Assembly: GCF_020618415.1 (NCBI RefSeq)
Contig: NZ_CP085344.1
Span: 1,635,001 to 1,699,000, forward strand
Reading direction: 5' to 3'
DNA length: 64,000 nt
Source: Cupriavidus sp. MP-37
Lineage (GTDB): Bacteria; Pseudomonadota; Gammaproteobacteria; Burkholderiales; Burkholderiaceae
Made by a program: the position numbers and the translations under genes. Below are positions 46,966 through 55,939 of this stretch, in pieces (position 1 is the first letter of the stretch; every line of letters begins with the position of its first letter). The notes below the pieces were generated by a model. That model worked only from the letters and a program-made list of their open reading frames with translations, was not told the origin of the DNA and made no database searches.

Positions 46966-49900
46966 ATGTCAGAACAACGCCCCGTCAAGCCCAAACCACC
47001 GGCGGCGCCGCGCCAGCGCGCCGGTGCCGGCCAGCCTGCTTCCTCCACCCAGTCCCGTCCGGCGCCCGGCCCGGCCAGGCCGGCCGGGGCGCGGCCCGCC
47101 GCCGAGGGCGGCCAGCGCCAGCCTCGCGGCGCACGCCCGCCGCGGCCCCCGCGCCCGGTCAACCCGCTGCCGCCGATCACCTTCCCCGAGGCGCTGCCGG
47201 TATCGGCCCGCCGCGACGAGATCGCCGCGGCGCTGCTGGCCAACCAGGTGGTGATCGTTTCCGGCGAGACCGGCTCCGGCAAGACCACGCAGCTGCCCAA
47301 GATCTGCCTGTCGATCGGGCGCGGCCCCGGCCGCGGTCCGGGGCCAATGAGTGGGGGGCTGATCGGCCACACCCAGCCGCGCCGCATCGCCGCCACCTCT
47401 ACCGCCAAGCGCATCGCCCAGGAACTCGGCACGCCGCTGGGCGAGCACGTGGGCTACCAGGTGCGCTTCAACGACACCATGTCGCCGGGCGCGTCGGTCA
47501 AGCTGATGACCGACGGCATCCTGCTGGCCGAAACCCAGAACGACCCGCTGCTGCGCGCCTACGACACGCTGATCATCGACGAGGCGCACGAGCGCAGCCT
47601 CAACATCGATTTCCTGATCGGCTACCTGCGCCAGATCCTGCCCAGGCGGCCGGACCTGAAGGTGATCATCACCTCGGCCACCATCGACGCGCAGCGCTTT
47701 GCCCAGCATTTCGCCACGGGCGACAAGCCGGCGCCGGTAATCGAGGTCAGCGGCCGGCTGTATCCGGTCGAGGTGCGCTACCGTCCGATCGCCGACGACG
47801 CGCCCGCCGCCGGCGCGCCGCGCAGCCCGCAGGCGCGCGAGCGCGACCTGTACGACGGCATCGTCGATGCCGTCGACGAGCTGTGCCGCGCCGGCCCCGG
47901 CGACGTGCTGGTGTTCCTGCCCGGCGAGCGCGAGATCCGCGAGGCCGCCGAGGCGCTGCGCAAGCACCACCCGCCGCATACCGAGATCCTGCCGCTGTTC
48001 GCGCGGCTGTCGGTGCAGGAGCAGGAGCGGGTGTTCAAGCCGTCGAACGCGCGCCGCATCGTGCTGGCGACCAACGTCGCCGAGACCTCGCTGACAGTGC
48101 CGGGCATCCGCTACGTGGTCGATACCGGGCTGGCGCGCGTCAAGCGCTATTCGTACCGCAACAAGGTCGAGCAGCTGCAGGTCGAGGCGATCTCGCAGGC
48201 CGCCGCCAACCAGCGCGCCGGCCGCTGCGGCCGGGTCGCCAACGGGGTTTGCATCCGGCTGTACGAGGAAGCGGATTTCACTGGCCGGCCGCGCTTTACC
48301 GACCCGGAAATCCTGCGCTCGTCGCTGGCCGCGGTGATCCTGCGCATGAAGGCGCTGCGGCTGACCGATATCGAGTCGTTCCCGTTCATCGAGCCGCCGC
48401 TGGGCCGCGCGGTCGCCGATGGCTACCAGCTGCTGCAGGAGCTGGGCGCGGTCGACGACGCCAACCAGCTGACCGGCATCGGCCGCCAGCTCGCCAAGCT
48501 GCCGCTCGACCCGCGCGTGGCGCGCATGATCCTGGCCGCGCGCGAGCACCAGTGCCTGCGCGAGGTGCTGATCATCGCCAGCGCGCTGTCGGTGCAGGAC
48601 CCGCGCGACCGTCCCCAGGAAGCGCAGGAAGCCGCCGACCAGGCCCATCGCAAGTTCATGGACGAGAAGTCCGAGTTCCTGGGCTGGGTGCGGCTGTGGA
48701 AGTGGTTCGAGGACGCGGTCGCGCACAAGAAGTCCAACCGCCAGCTGCAGGACCAGTGCCGCGCGCACTTCCTGTCGCACCTGCGGTTGCGCGAATGGCG
48801 CGACGTGCATTCCCAGCTGCTGACCACGGTGACCGAGCAGGGCTGGCGCCTGAACGACAGCGAGCCGACCTACGAGCAGGTGCACAAGGCGCTGCTGACC
48901 GGCCTGCTCGGCAACGTCGGCTGCCGCATCGAGGACGGCGACGGCAAGGGCCGCGAATACCTCGGCGCGCGCGGCATCAAGTTCCACCTGTGGCCGGGCT
49001 CGCTGATCGCGCGCAAGGTCGGGCGCTGGATCGTCGCGGCCGAGCTGGTCGAGACCAGCCGGCTGTTCGCGCGCACGCTGGCGCGCATCGAGCCCGAATG
49101 GCTGGAACAGGTCGGCCGCCACCTGCTCAAGGTGAGCTGGAGCGATCCGCACTGGGAAAAGAAGGCCGGGCAGGTGCTGGCGCTGGAGCGCGCCACGCTG
49201 TACGGGCTGGTGGTCTACCAGCACCGCCGCGTGCATTACGGCCCGATGAACCCGCGCGAGGCGCGCGAGCTGTTTATCCGCCGCGCGCTGGTCGAGGGCG
49301 AGTTCGACACGCGCCTGCCGTTCTACTCGCACAACCAGCGCCTGGTGCGCGAGATCGAGAACCTGGAGCACAAGTCGCGGCGCCAGGACGTGCTGGTCGA
49401 CGACGAGCTGATCTACGCCTTTTACGACCGCGCGATCCCGGCCGACATCTGCCAGCAGGCCGCGTTCGAGCAGTGGTACCAGGCCGAAAGCGCGAACGAC
49501 CGCAAGCTGCTGTACCTGAACCGCGACGAACTGATGCGGCACGAAGCGGCCGGCATCACCACCGACCTGTTCCCCAAGACCATGACGGTGGCCGGCGTGG
49601 ACATGGGCCTGACCTACCATTTCGAGCCGGGCAGCCACCGCGACGGCGTGACCCTGGCCGTGCCGCTGTACGCGCTCAACCAGGTGCGGCAGGAGCGCGC
49701 CGACTGGCTGGTGCCGGGCATGATCAAGGAAAAGGTGCACCTGCTGCTCAAGTCGCTGCCGCAGAAGCTGCGCCGCCACTGCGTGCCGCTGCCCGACTAT
49801 GCCGCGGGCTTTGTCGCGCGCCAGCCGTTTGGCGAAGGCGAGCTGCTGGACGTGCTGATCGCCGATATCCGCGAGCAGACCGGCACCATGGTCCGGCGCG

Positions 49901-51012
49901 CCGACTTCAAGCTGGAAACGCTGCCCGCGCACCACGCGATGAACTTCAAGGTGATCGACGAGCACGGGCGCCAGCTCGACATGGGGCGCAACCTGGCCCA
50001 GTTGCGGGCGGAGCTGGGCGGGCAGGCGCAGCAGTCGTTCCAGCGCGTGGCCGCGCAAGCTGCCGCTCAGGCCGCCATTCAGACCGCCACCCAGGCCGCC
50101 AACCAGGCCCCCGAACAGGCGCCGGCGCTGGCCGCAGCAGAGCCCGGCAAGTACGAGGGCCTGACCGGCTGGAGCTTCGGCGAGCTGCCGGAGCTGCTCG
50201 AGATCCGCAAGGGCAGCCAGACCCTGTTCGGCTATCCGGCGCTGGTCGACCGCGGCACGCATTGCGACGTCGAAGTCTTCGACGACCCGCAGGAAGCGGC
50301 GCGCATCCACCACCTGGGGCTGCGCCGGCTGTTCGCGCTGCAGCTGCGCGAGCAGGTCAAGTTCATCGAGAAGAACATCCCGGGCCTGCAGCAGATGGCG
50401 ATGCAGTACATGGCCCTGGGCACGCAGGAGATGCTGCGCGAGCAGATCGTGATGCTGGCGCTGGAGCGGGCCTGCATGCAGGCGCCGCTGCCGCGCAACG
50501 ACGCCGAGTTCAATGCCCGCAAGGACGAAGGCCGTACCCGGCTGTCGCTGCTGGCTCAGGAAATTGCGCGGCTCACGGGTGCCATCCTTGCCGAATACGC
50601 CGGGCTGCCGCGCAAGCTGCTGCAGGCCAAGCCGTTCCCGGCGGCCTACGCCGACATGGAGGCCCAGCTCGGCCGGCTGATGGGCAAGCGCTTTATCGAC
50701 GACACCCCGTACACGCAGCTGGTCCATTTCCCGCGCTATCTGAAGGGCATCGCCATGCGCGTGGACAAGCTCAAGGGCGATCCGGCTCGCGACAGCCAGC
50801 GCATGCAGGAGATGGCGCCGCTGGTGCAGCAGTGGCAGCGCGCCGAGAAGCAGCTGCGCACCCAGGGCCGCGGCGGCGAGGACGCGCGGCTGGAGGAATT
50901 CCGCTGGATGCTGGAAGAACTGCGCATTGCGCTGTTCGCCCAGGAGCTGCGCACGCCGGTGCCGATGTCGGTCAAGCGGCTGCAAAAGGTGTGGGAATCG
51001 ATGCAGCGCTGA
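46966..51012 (+). CDS. hrpA: ATP-dependent RNA helicase HrpA (DEAH box)
   Basis: Very large DEAH-box helicase of 1,348 residues. A Pro/Ala/Arg-rich start (~65 residues) leads to Walker A (GETGSGKTTQLPK, near residue 100), DEAH in DEAHERSLNIDFL, SAT (ITSATID) and motif VI (QRAGRCGR). HA2 and OB-fold domains and the long HrpA-specific C-terminal DUF3418 follow. Near residues 1025-1065 there is an Ala/Gln-rich low-complexity insert. HrpA is linked to mRNA processing and rescue of collided ribosomes in E. coli. No Shine-Dalgarno precedes the ATG. Confidence 0.95.
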   Translation: MSEQRPVKPKPPAAPRQRAGAGQPASSTQSRPAPGPARPAGARPAAEGGQRQPRGARPPRPPRPVNPLPPITFPEALPVSARRDEIAAALLANQVVIVSGETGSGKTTQLPKICLSIGRGPGRGPGPMSGGLIGHTQPRRIAATSTAKRIAQELGTPLGEHVGYQVRFNDTMSPGASVKLMTDGILLAETQNDPLLRAYDTLIIDEAHERSLNIDFLIGYLRQILPRRPDLKVIITSATIDAQRFAQHFATGDKPAPVIEVSGRLYPVEVRYRPIADDAPAAGAPRSPQARERDLYDGIVDAVDELCRAGPGDVLVFLPGEREIREAAEALRKHHPPHTEILPLFARLSVQEQERVFKPSNARRIVLATNVAETSLTVPGIRYVVDTGLARVKRYSYRNKVEQLQVEAISQAAANQRAGRCGRVANGVCIRLYEEADFTGRPRFTDPEILRSSLAAVILRMKALRLTDIESFPFIEPPLGRAVADGYQLLQELGAVDDANQLTGIGRQLAKLPLDPRVARMILAAREHQCLREVLIIASALSVQDPRDRPQEAQEAADQAHRKFMDEKSEFLGWVRLWKWFEDAVAHKKSNRQLQDQCRAHFLSHLRLREWRDVHSQLLTTVTEQGWRLNDSEPTYEQVHKALLTGLLGNVGCRIEDGDGKGREYLGARGIKFHLWPGSLIARKVGRWIVAAELVETSRLFARTLARIEPEWLEQVGRHLLKVSWSDPHWEKKAGQVLALERATLYGLVVYQHRRVHYGPMNPREARELFIRRALVEGEFDTRLPFYSHNQRLVREIENLEHKSRRQDVLVDDELIYAFYDRAIPADICQQAAFEQWYQAESANDRKLLYLNRDELMRHEAAGITTDLFPKTMTVAGVDMGLTYHFEPGSHRDGVTLAVPLYALNQVRQERADWLVPGMIKEKVHLLLKSLPQKLRRHCVPLPDYAAGFVARQPFGEGELLDVLIADIREQTGTMVRRADFKLETLPAHHAMNFKVIDEHGRQLDMGRNLAQLRAELGGQAQQSFQRVAAQAAAQAAIQTATQAANQAPEQAPALAAAEPGKYEGLTGWSFGELPELLEIRKGSQTLFGYPALVDRGTHCDVEVFDDPQEAARIHHLGLRRLFALQLREQVKFIEKNIPGLQQMAMQYMALGTQEMLREQIVMLALERACMQAPLPRNDAEFNARKDEGRTRLSLLAQEIARLTGAILAEYAGLPRKLLQAKPFPAAYADMEAQLGRLMGKRFIDDTPYTQLVHFPRYLKGIAMRVDKLKGDPARDSQRMQEMAPLVQQWQRAEKQLRTQGRGGEDARLEEFRWMLEELRIALFAQELRTPVPMSVKRLQKVWESMQR

Positions 51013-51117
51013 GGGCCGCGCGCCGGTACGGCGGTAAATGGTCGTGCCGGCGCAACGATCTGCCAATTTCTTGCCCGCCCGCAGCCGCCACGTCAGCGGA
51101 ATTAGCCGGCCAAACGT

Positions 51118-51123
51118 TAGAAT
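51118..51123 (+). promoter_or_regulatory. -10-like TAGAAT before the beta-propeller gene
   Basis: TAGAAT 31 nt before the ATG at 51155, in the 142-bp gap after hrpA. The -35 is unclear. Confidence 0.4.
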
Positions 51124-51154
51124 CGCCGATTCAGTTCTTCTGGTAGCGGGTCTT

Positions 51155-52141
51155 ATGTTCGCATTGCGGCGGTGGGTGGCTGGTGGGATCACGGTGGGCG
51201 CGTTGGCGCTGGGCCTGATGGCGGTCCCGGCCTGGGCGGAGGTGGTGGTGATCCTCAATTCGGGTGATGCCACCGTCACGCTGATCGACAAGGACACGCA
51301 GAAGGTGCTCGAGACCTTCCCGATCGGCAAGGAGCCCCACCACCTGATCGCCACGCCCGACGACAAATCGCTGATCGTCGCCAATGCGGTCGGCAACGAC
51401 CTGGTCTTCCTCGACCCGGTCACGGGCAAGGTCCAGCAGCGCGTGCCCAATATCGACGACCCGTACCAGATCGGCTTCTCGCCCGACCAGAAGTGGTTTG
51501 TCGCGACCGGCAACCGGCTCGACCGCGTCGACGTGTACCGCTGGGACGGCAAGGCGCTGAAGCTGGCCAAGCAATATCCGCTGGCCAAGACCCCCAGCCA
51601 CATCGCGTTCACCGCCGACAGCCGCATCGCCTTCATCACGCTGCAGGATTCCAACGAAGTGGCGGCCATCGACCTGGTCACGCAGAACGTGATGTGGCGC
51701 ATGGAAACCGGTTCGGCGCCGGCGGGGATCTGGGTCACGCCGGACCAGAAATACCTGCTGGTCGGCATGACCGGGGCCGACTACGTGGCCGTGATCGACT
51801 GGCGCACCCGCACCGTGGTCAAGCAGATCCAGACCGGCAAGGGCGCGCACAACTTCCGCGCCGTGGGCGACCGGCGCCACCTGTTCCTCAGCAACCGCGT
51901 CACCGGCAGCATCAGCATCATCGACCAGCAGACGCTGAGCAAGGTCGGCGACATCACCGGCCTGCCGCCGGGCCCGGACGACATGGAGCTGACGGCCGAC
52001 GGCAAGACCCTGTGGGTGACCTTCCGCTGGGCGCGCTCGGTCGGGCTGGTCGACGTGGCCAGCCGCAGGCTGGTCAAGACCGTGCGGGTCGGGCGCTCGC
52101 CGCACGGCATCTATTTCCGCACGCGCGCGCCGCTGTACTGA
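51155..52141 (+). CDS. Secreted YVTN-family beta-propeller repeat protein
   Basis: Periplasmic or exported protein of 328 residues. A signal peptide (RRWVAGGITVGALALGL, cleavage near PAWAE at ~residue 28) is followed by seven or so ~42-residue YVTN/lactonase-like propeller repeats (VVVILNSGDATVTLIDKDTQ; KSLIVANAVGNDLVFLDP; KYLLVGMTGADYVAVIDW). Such proteins are often scaffolds in quinoprotein or cell-surface systems, but no partner of that kind is nearby. It begins a three-gene set with the deacetylase (24 bp downstream) and a membrane hydroxylase. The role is unknown. Confidence 0.85.
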   Translation: MFALRRWVAGGITVGALALGLMAVPAWAEVVVILNSGDATVTLIDKDTQKVLETFPIGKEPHHLIATPDDKSLIVANAVGNDLVFLDPVTGKVQQRVPNIDDPYQIGFSPDQKWFVATGNRLDRVDVYRWDGKALKLAKQYPLAKTPSHIAFTADSRIAFITLQDSNEVAAIDLVTQNVMWRMETGSAPAGIWVTPDQKYLLVGMTGADYVAVIDWRTRTVVKQIQTGKGAHNFRAVGDRRHLFLSNRVTGSISIIDQQTLSKVGDITGLPPGPDDMELTADGKTLWVTFRWARSVGLVDVASRRLVKTVRVGRSPHGIYFRTRAPLY

Positions 52142-52165
52142 CGCAAACCGGGCAGGGCAGGGACC

Positions 52166-53014
52166 ATGGCACGGATCAGGGCATTGCGCCGCGCGACGAT
52201 GAGGCGGTGGCTGGCTGCGCTGGCGCTGGCCAGCGGCATGCCGCTGGCGCAGCAGGCGGCCGCCGCGCCGGCCGCCAGGGCTTGCCCGGCCGGTACGCTC
52301 TACCTGACCTTCGACACCGGCAGCATGAGCCAGGCGCAGCTGATCGCCGACACGCTGCGGCGCCACCATGTCCGCGCCACCTTCTTCCTGGCCAATGAGC
52401 CGACGGTGCGCAACGACAGTTCGCTCGACCCGTCGTGGGCCCCTTACTGGAAGTCGCTGGTGGCCGACGGCCACGCCTTCGGCACGCATACCTTCGATCA
52501 TGTCTACCTGCGCAGCGTGCGCGCCGGCCAGGTGACCATGCGGCCGCAGTTCGGCGCGCGGGCCGGCCAGGACGTGGCCATGGACCAGGCCGGCTTCTGC
52601 AAGGAATTGCGGCGCAGCGCCGAGGCCCTGCGCGCCATGACCGGTGCCGAGATGACGCCGCTGTGGCGCGCCCCGGGCGGGCGCACCGCGCCGCAGACGC
52701 TGCAGTGGGCCGAGCAATGCGGCTTCCGGCATGTGGGCTGGGCGCCGGCAGGCTTCCTCGGCGATGAGCTGTCGTCGGCGCGTTACCCCAACGCCGTGCT
52801 GCTGCAGCGCGCGCTGGCCAGCCTGCGCGACGGCGACATCGCCATGGCGCACCTGGGGATCTGGTCGCGCCAGGATCCGTGGGCGCCGGCGGTGCTCGAA
52901 CCGCTGCTCACCGGCCTGGAACGCAAGGGCTTCTGCTTTGCGACGCTGCGCGAACACCCGGCCTATCGCGACTGGATCGCGCGGCCCGTCGGACAACAGG
53001 AGGGCGCACGCTGA
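52166..53014 (+). CDS. Polysaccharide deacetylase (NodB/CE4 family) with altered metal motif
   Basis: Exported CE4-fold protein of 282 residues with a signal peptide (residues ~12-34; the start at 52199 would shorten it). Motif 1 is TFDTG rather than the canonical TFDDG, so the second Asp, a metal ligand, is replaced by Thr. Motif 2 (GTHTFDH) and motif 3 (RAPGG) are normal. It could still be an active deacetylase of a subgroup with this variant, or an altered-specificity member. It overlaps the next gene by one base (TGATG) and follows the propeller gene closely. Confidence 0.85.
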   Translation: MARIRALRRATMRRWLAALALASGMPLAQQAAAAPAARACPAGTLYLTFDTGSMSQAQLIADTLRRHHVRATFFLANEPTVRNDSSLDPSWAPYWKSLVADGHAFGTHTFDHVYLRSVRAGQVTMRPQFGARAGQDVAMDQAGFCKELRRSAEALRAMTGAEMTPLWRAPGGRTAPQTLQWAEQCGFRHVGWAPAGFLGDELSSARYPNAVLLQRALASLRDGDIAMAHLGIWSRQDPWAPAVLEPLLTGLERKGFCFATLREHPAYRDWIARPVGQQEGAR

Positions 53015-53988
53015 TGTGGGAGACGCTGAACGGCTGGATCGGCCAGATCGAAGGCACGCTGTTCCAGGACGTGGTGCTGCCCGTGGTCTATGACCTGGGC
53101 TTCGGCCGCTATGCCGAGGAAGCCTTCACCGGCACCGAATGGCTGCTGGTGGGGCTGGTGCAGATCGCGGTGATGGCGCTGATCCTCGGGCCGCTGGAGA
53201 AATGGCGCCCGGTCGAAGCCGTGGCCGACCGCGCCGCGATCCGTACCGACATCCTCTATACCGTGATCCACCGCCTCGGCCTGTTCCGGCTGGCGATGTT
53301 CTTCCTGCTGGCGCCGCTGACCGATGCGCTGGAGGGGCACCTGCGGCTGATGGGCTGGCACCGCATCAATGTGGAAGACTGGTGGCCGGGCGTGACCTCG
53401 GTGCCGCTGGTCAGCTTCTTTGTCTATCTGCTGCTGTTCGACCTGCTCGATTACTGGTACCACCGGCTGTCGCATTCGTTCCGCTGGTGGTGGCACCTGC
53501 ATGCGGTGCACCACAGCCAGCGCCAGATGACGCTGTGGAGCGACAACCGCAACCACCTGCTCGACGACATCCTGCGCGACCTGGTGTTTGCGCTGGTGGC
53601 GCTGGGCGTCGGCGTGGAGCCATCGCAGTATGTGCTGCTGGTGGCGCTGTCGCAGCTGCTGCAGAGCCTGCAGCACGCCAACCTGCGGCTGCATTTCGGC
53701 ACGGTGGGCGAGCGGCTGCTGATCTCGCCGCGCTTCCACCGCACCCACCACGCGGTCGGCATCGGCCACGAGGCCGACGGTGCGCCGGCAAAGCTGGGCG
53801 GCTGCAACTACGGCGTGATCTTTCCCTGGTGGGACATGCTGTTCGGCACCGCGGTCTTCACCGAGACCTACCACCCCACCGGCATCCGCGACCAGCTGCC
53901 GCCGCCGGTGGGCAAGGGCCACGACTACGGCACGGGCTTCCTGGCCCACCAGTGGTACGGCATCAAGCGGCTGCTGCGCTTGCGCTGA
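53014..53988 (+). CDS. Sterol desaturase/fatty-acid hydroxylase family membrane protein
   Basis: Integral membrane di-iron enzyme of 324 residues with several hydrophobic helices (residues ~45-65, 85-105, 130-155). The His clusters HRLSH, HAVHH and HRTHH (HX3H, HX2HH, HX2HH) that bind the iron pair are all intact. AGGAGG lies 9 nt before the ATG. Members hydroxylate or desaturate fatty acyl chains, sterols or carotenoids; here an envelope lipid is the plausible substrate. Coupling to a polysaccharide deacetylase suggests joint modification of a glycolipid or lipid-linked glycan (inference). Confidence 0.88.
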   Translation: MWETLNGWIGQIEGTLFQDVVLPVVYDLGFGRYAEEAFTGTEWLLVGLVQIAVMALILGPLEKWRPVEAVADRAAIRTDILYTVIHRLGLFRLAMFFLLAPLTDALEGHLRLMGWHRINVEDWWPGVTSVPLVSFFVYLLLFDLLDYWYHRLSHSFRWWWHLHAVHHSQRQMTLWSDNRNHLLDDILRDLVFALVALGVGVEPSQYVLLVALSQLLQSLQHANLRLHFGTVGERLLISPRFHRTHHAVGIGHEADGAPAKLGGCNYGVIFPWWDMLFGTAVFTETYHPTGIRDQLPPPVGKGHDYGTGFLAHQWYGIKRLLRLR

Positions 53989-54149
53989 CGGCAGCGCTGA
54001 CGGCGCATTCGGAGCCATGCTCCAGCCGCGGCGGACGCCGCCGCGCCATGGCGGCAAGCGGCGTATGCTAGTGTTCCGGGTTGCCGCCGGCGCGTCACTT
54101 TGCTGACGTGGCCGGTTCCCCGCGACTTTCCTGTTTTGCCTTCGACTGC

Positions 54150-55037
54150 ATGAACGATATCTTCCGCTCGTTTGGCCGCGCGCTGGTCAGCCAGCTGCAT
54201 CCCCGCATGCTGATGCTGACCGTGCTGCCTTTCGTCCTGGCCACGCTGCTGTGGGGCGGGCTGCTCTGGTGGGGCTGGGACCCCATCATGGGCGCCACGC
54301 GCAGCTTCCTGGAAACCTCGGTGCTGACCAGCTGGATCTACAGCGCGCTCGACTGGTTCGGGCTGCAGTCGTTGCGCTCCGTGGTGGCGCCGCTGTTCGT
54401 GGCGGCGCTGGCGATCCCGCTGGTGATCGCGTCAATGCTGATGTTTATCGGCGTGTTCTCGGTGCCGGCGGTGGTGCGCCACCTTGAGCGCAGCTACCCG
54501 GACCTGGCCAAGTCCCATGGCGGCAGCGTGCTGGGCAGCGTGTTCCATTCGCTCGGCAGCACCGTGGTGTTCCTGTCGCTGGTGCTGGTAACGCTGCCGC
54601 TGTGGCTGATCCCGCCGTTCTTTGCGCTGATTCCGCCGGTGCTGTGGGGCTGGCTGACCTACCGCGTGATGACGTATGACGCGCTTGCCGACCACGCCAG
54701 CGCCGAGGAGCGCAAAACCCTGGTGCGACGCCACCGCACGCCGCTGCTGGTAATCGGCGTGGCGGTGGGGCTGCTGGGCTCGGCGCCGACGATATTGTGG
54801 GTGTCGTCGGCCGCGGTGATCTTCCTGTTCCCGTTCGTGCTGGCCGGCACGCTGTGGCTCTATGTGCTGATCTTTATTTTCTCGGCACTGTGGTTCGGCC
54901 ATTTCTGCCTGCGCGCGCTGGCGCAGCTGCGCGCCGAACGGGCCGCGGTGCCGGCCCAGCCGCCTGCCGCGCCGTCGTCGGGCGGCGACGTCATCGACCT
55001 GGCGCCGCACGACGTGCGCCGCATCGAAAATTCCTGA
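54150..55037 (+). CDS. EI24 domain-containing inner-membrane protein (CysZ-like)
   Basis: Membrane protein of 295 residues with about four to six long hydrophobic segments (LMLTVLPFVLATLLWGGLLW, VVAPLFVAALAIPLVIASML, VVFLSLVLVTLPLWLIPPFF and others). This is the EI24/CysZ fold; E. coli CysZ transports sulfate, but similar proteins in beta-proteobacteria are uncharacterised. The ATG at 54150 gives MNDIFRSFGRALVSQLHPRM, typical of the group. The CinA-like gene follows after 12 bp, so the two are probably one operon. Confidence 0.85.
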   Translation: MNDIFRSFGRALVSQLHPRMLMLTVLPFVLATLLWGGLLWWGWDPIMGATRSFLETSVLTSWIYSALDWFGLQSLRSVVAPLFVAALAIPLVIASMLMFIGVFSVPAVVRHLERSYPDLAKSHGGSVLGSVFHSLGSTVVFLSLVLVTLPLWLIPPFFALIPPVLWGWLTYRVMTYDALADHASAEERKTLVRRHRTPLLVIGVAVGLLGSAPTILWVSSAAVIFLFPFVLAGTLWLYVLIFIFSALWFGHFCLRALAQLRAERAAVPAQPPAAPSSGGDVIDLAPHDVRRIENS

Positions 55038-55049
55038 AGCGAGGGCAAT

Positions 55050-55874
55050 ATGGGTTTCGGCCTGATCGTCATTGGCGACGAGATTCTGTCCGGGCGGCGC
55101 GAGGACAAGCACCTGCGCCGCACCATCGAACTGCTGGGCGCACGCGGCCTGGCGCTGGACTGGGCCGAGTACGTCGGCGACGACCGCGCCCGCATCACCG
55201 CCACGCTGCGCCGCACGCTGGCCGGACCCGACGTGGTGTTCTGCACCGGCGGCATCGGCGCCACGCCGGACGACCACACGCGCCAGTGCGTGGCGGCGGC
55301 GCTGGGCGTGCCGCTGGTGCTGCATCCCGAAGCGCGCGAACTGATCGCGCTGCGCATCGCCGAGACCGCCGGCGGCGACCCGGTCAAGGGCGACCTGACC
55401 CTGCCGGAGAACCAGCACCGCTTCAAGATGGGCGAGTTCCCCGAGGGCGCGCGCATCATCCCCAACAGCTACAACCGCATCCCCGGCTTCTCGGTCGGCC
55501 ACCATCACTTCATGCCGGGCTTCCCGGTGATGGCGTGGCCGATGATGGAGTGGGTGCTGGACCACGAATATGCGCACCTGTTCCACCAGGCGTCGCAGCA
55601 GGAGCGGGCCTTCTACGTGTTCGAGGCGCCGGAGTCGACGCTGACCCCGCTGATGGAGACGGTCGAGGCGGCGCATCCGGGCATCCGCGTGTTCAGCCTG
55701 CCGTCGGTCGGCGACGTGCAGCGCGGCGACCGCTTCGCGCGCCGCCATATCGACCTGGGCGTCAAGGGCCCGGCCGAGCTGGTGGCGCCGGCCTATGCGA
55801 TGCTGCTCGACGGCGTGCAGGCGATGGGATTCGAGACCGTGGAGCAGCCGCCGCGCCAGGCGGCACAGGCCTAG
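55050..55874 (+). CDS. Competence/damage-inducible protein A (CinA-type molybdopterin-binding fold)
   Basis: MoCF-biosynthesis-like protein of 274 residues. The fold is marked by LIVIGDEILSGRREDKHL at the start and FCTGGIGATPDDHTRQ near residue 66. Only the COG1058 part is present; the C-terminal nicotinamide-nucleotide amidase domain of full CinA is missing. Stand-alone forms hydrolyse ADP-ribose-type nucleotides in some bacteria, but the activity here is unproven. GAGGG lies upstream of the ATG. A strong terminator follows. Confidence 0.88.
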   Translation: MGFGLIVIGDEILSGRREDKHLRRTIELLGARGLALDWAEYVGDDRARITATLRRTLAGPDVVFCTGGIGATPDDHTRQCVAAALGVPLVLHPEARELIALRIAETAGGDPVKGDLTLPENQHRFKMGEFPEGARIIPNSYNRIPGFSVGHHHFMPGFPVMAWPMMEWVLDHEYAHLFHQASQQERAFYVFEAPESTLTPLMETVEAAHPGIRVFSLPSVGDVQRGDRFARRHIDLGVKGPAELVAPAYAMLLDGVQAMGFETVEQPPRQAAQA

Positions 55875-55894
55875 GCGTTCCGCGGGCCAAAAGA

Positions 55895-55920
55895 AAAGGG
55901 GCAGCCTTGGCTGCCCCTTT
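55895..55920. terminator. Rho-independent terminator between the CinA-like and rhodanese genes
   Basis: AAAGGGGCAG-CCTTGG-CTGCCCCTTT: a 10-bp stem with A/T flanks, working for both convergent genes. Confidence 0.9.
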
Positions 55921-55939
55921 GCATTCAGGCCCGGCGCGA

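Noticed and set aside
46353..51768. Two very long open frames of about 1,600 codons overlapping argA/hrpA, one on each strand
   Set aside because: They lie in other frames of argA and hrpA, whose motifs are unmistakable, and their translations are low-complexity Arg/Ala/His-rich. Such frames stay open because of high G+C at third positions.
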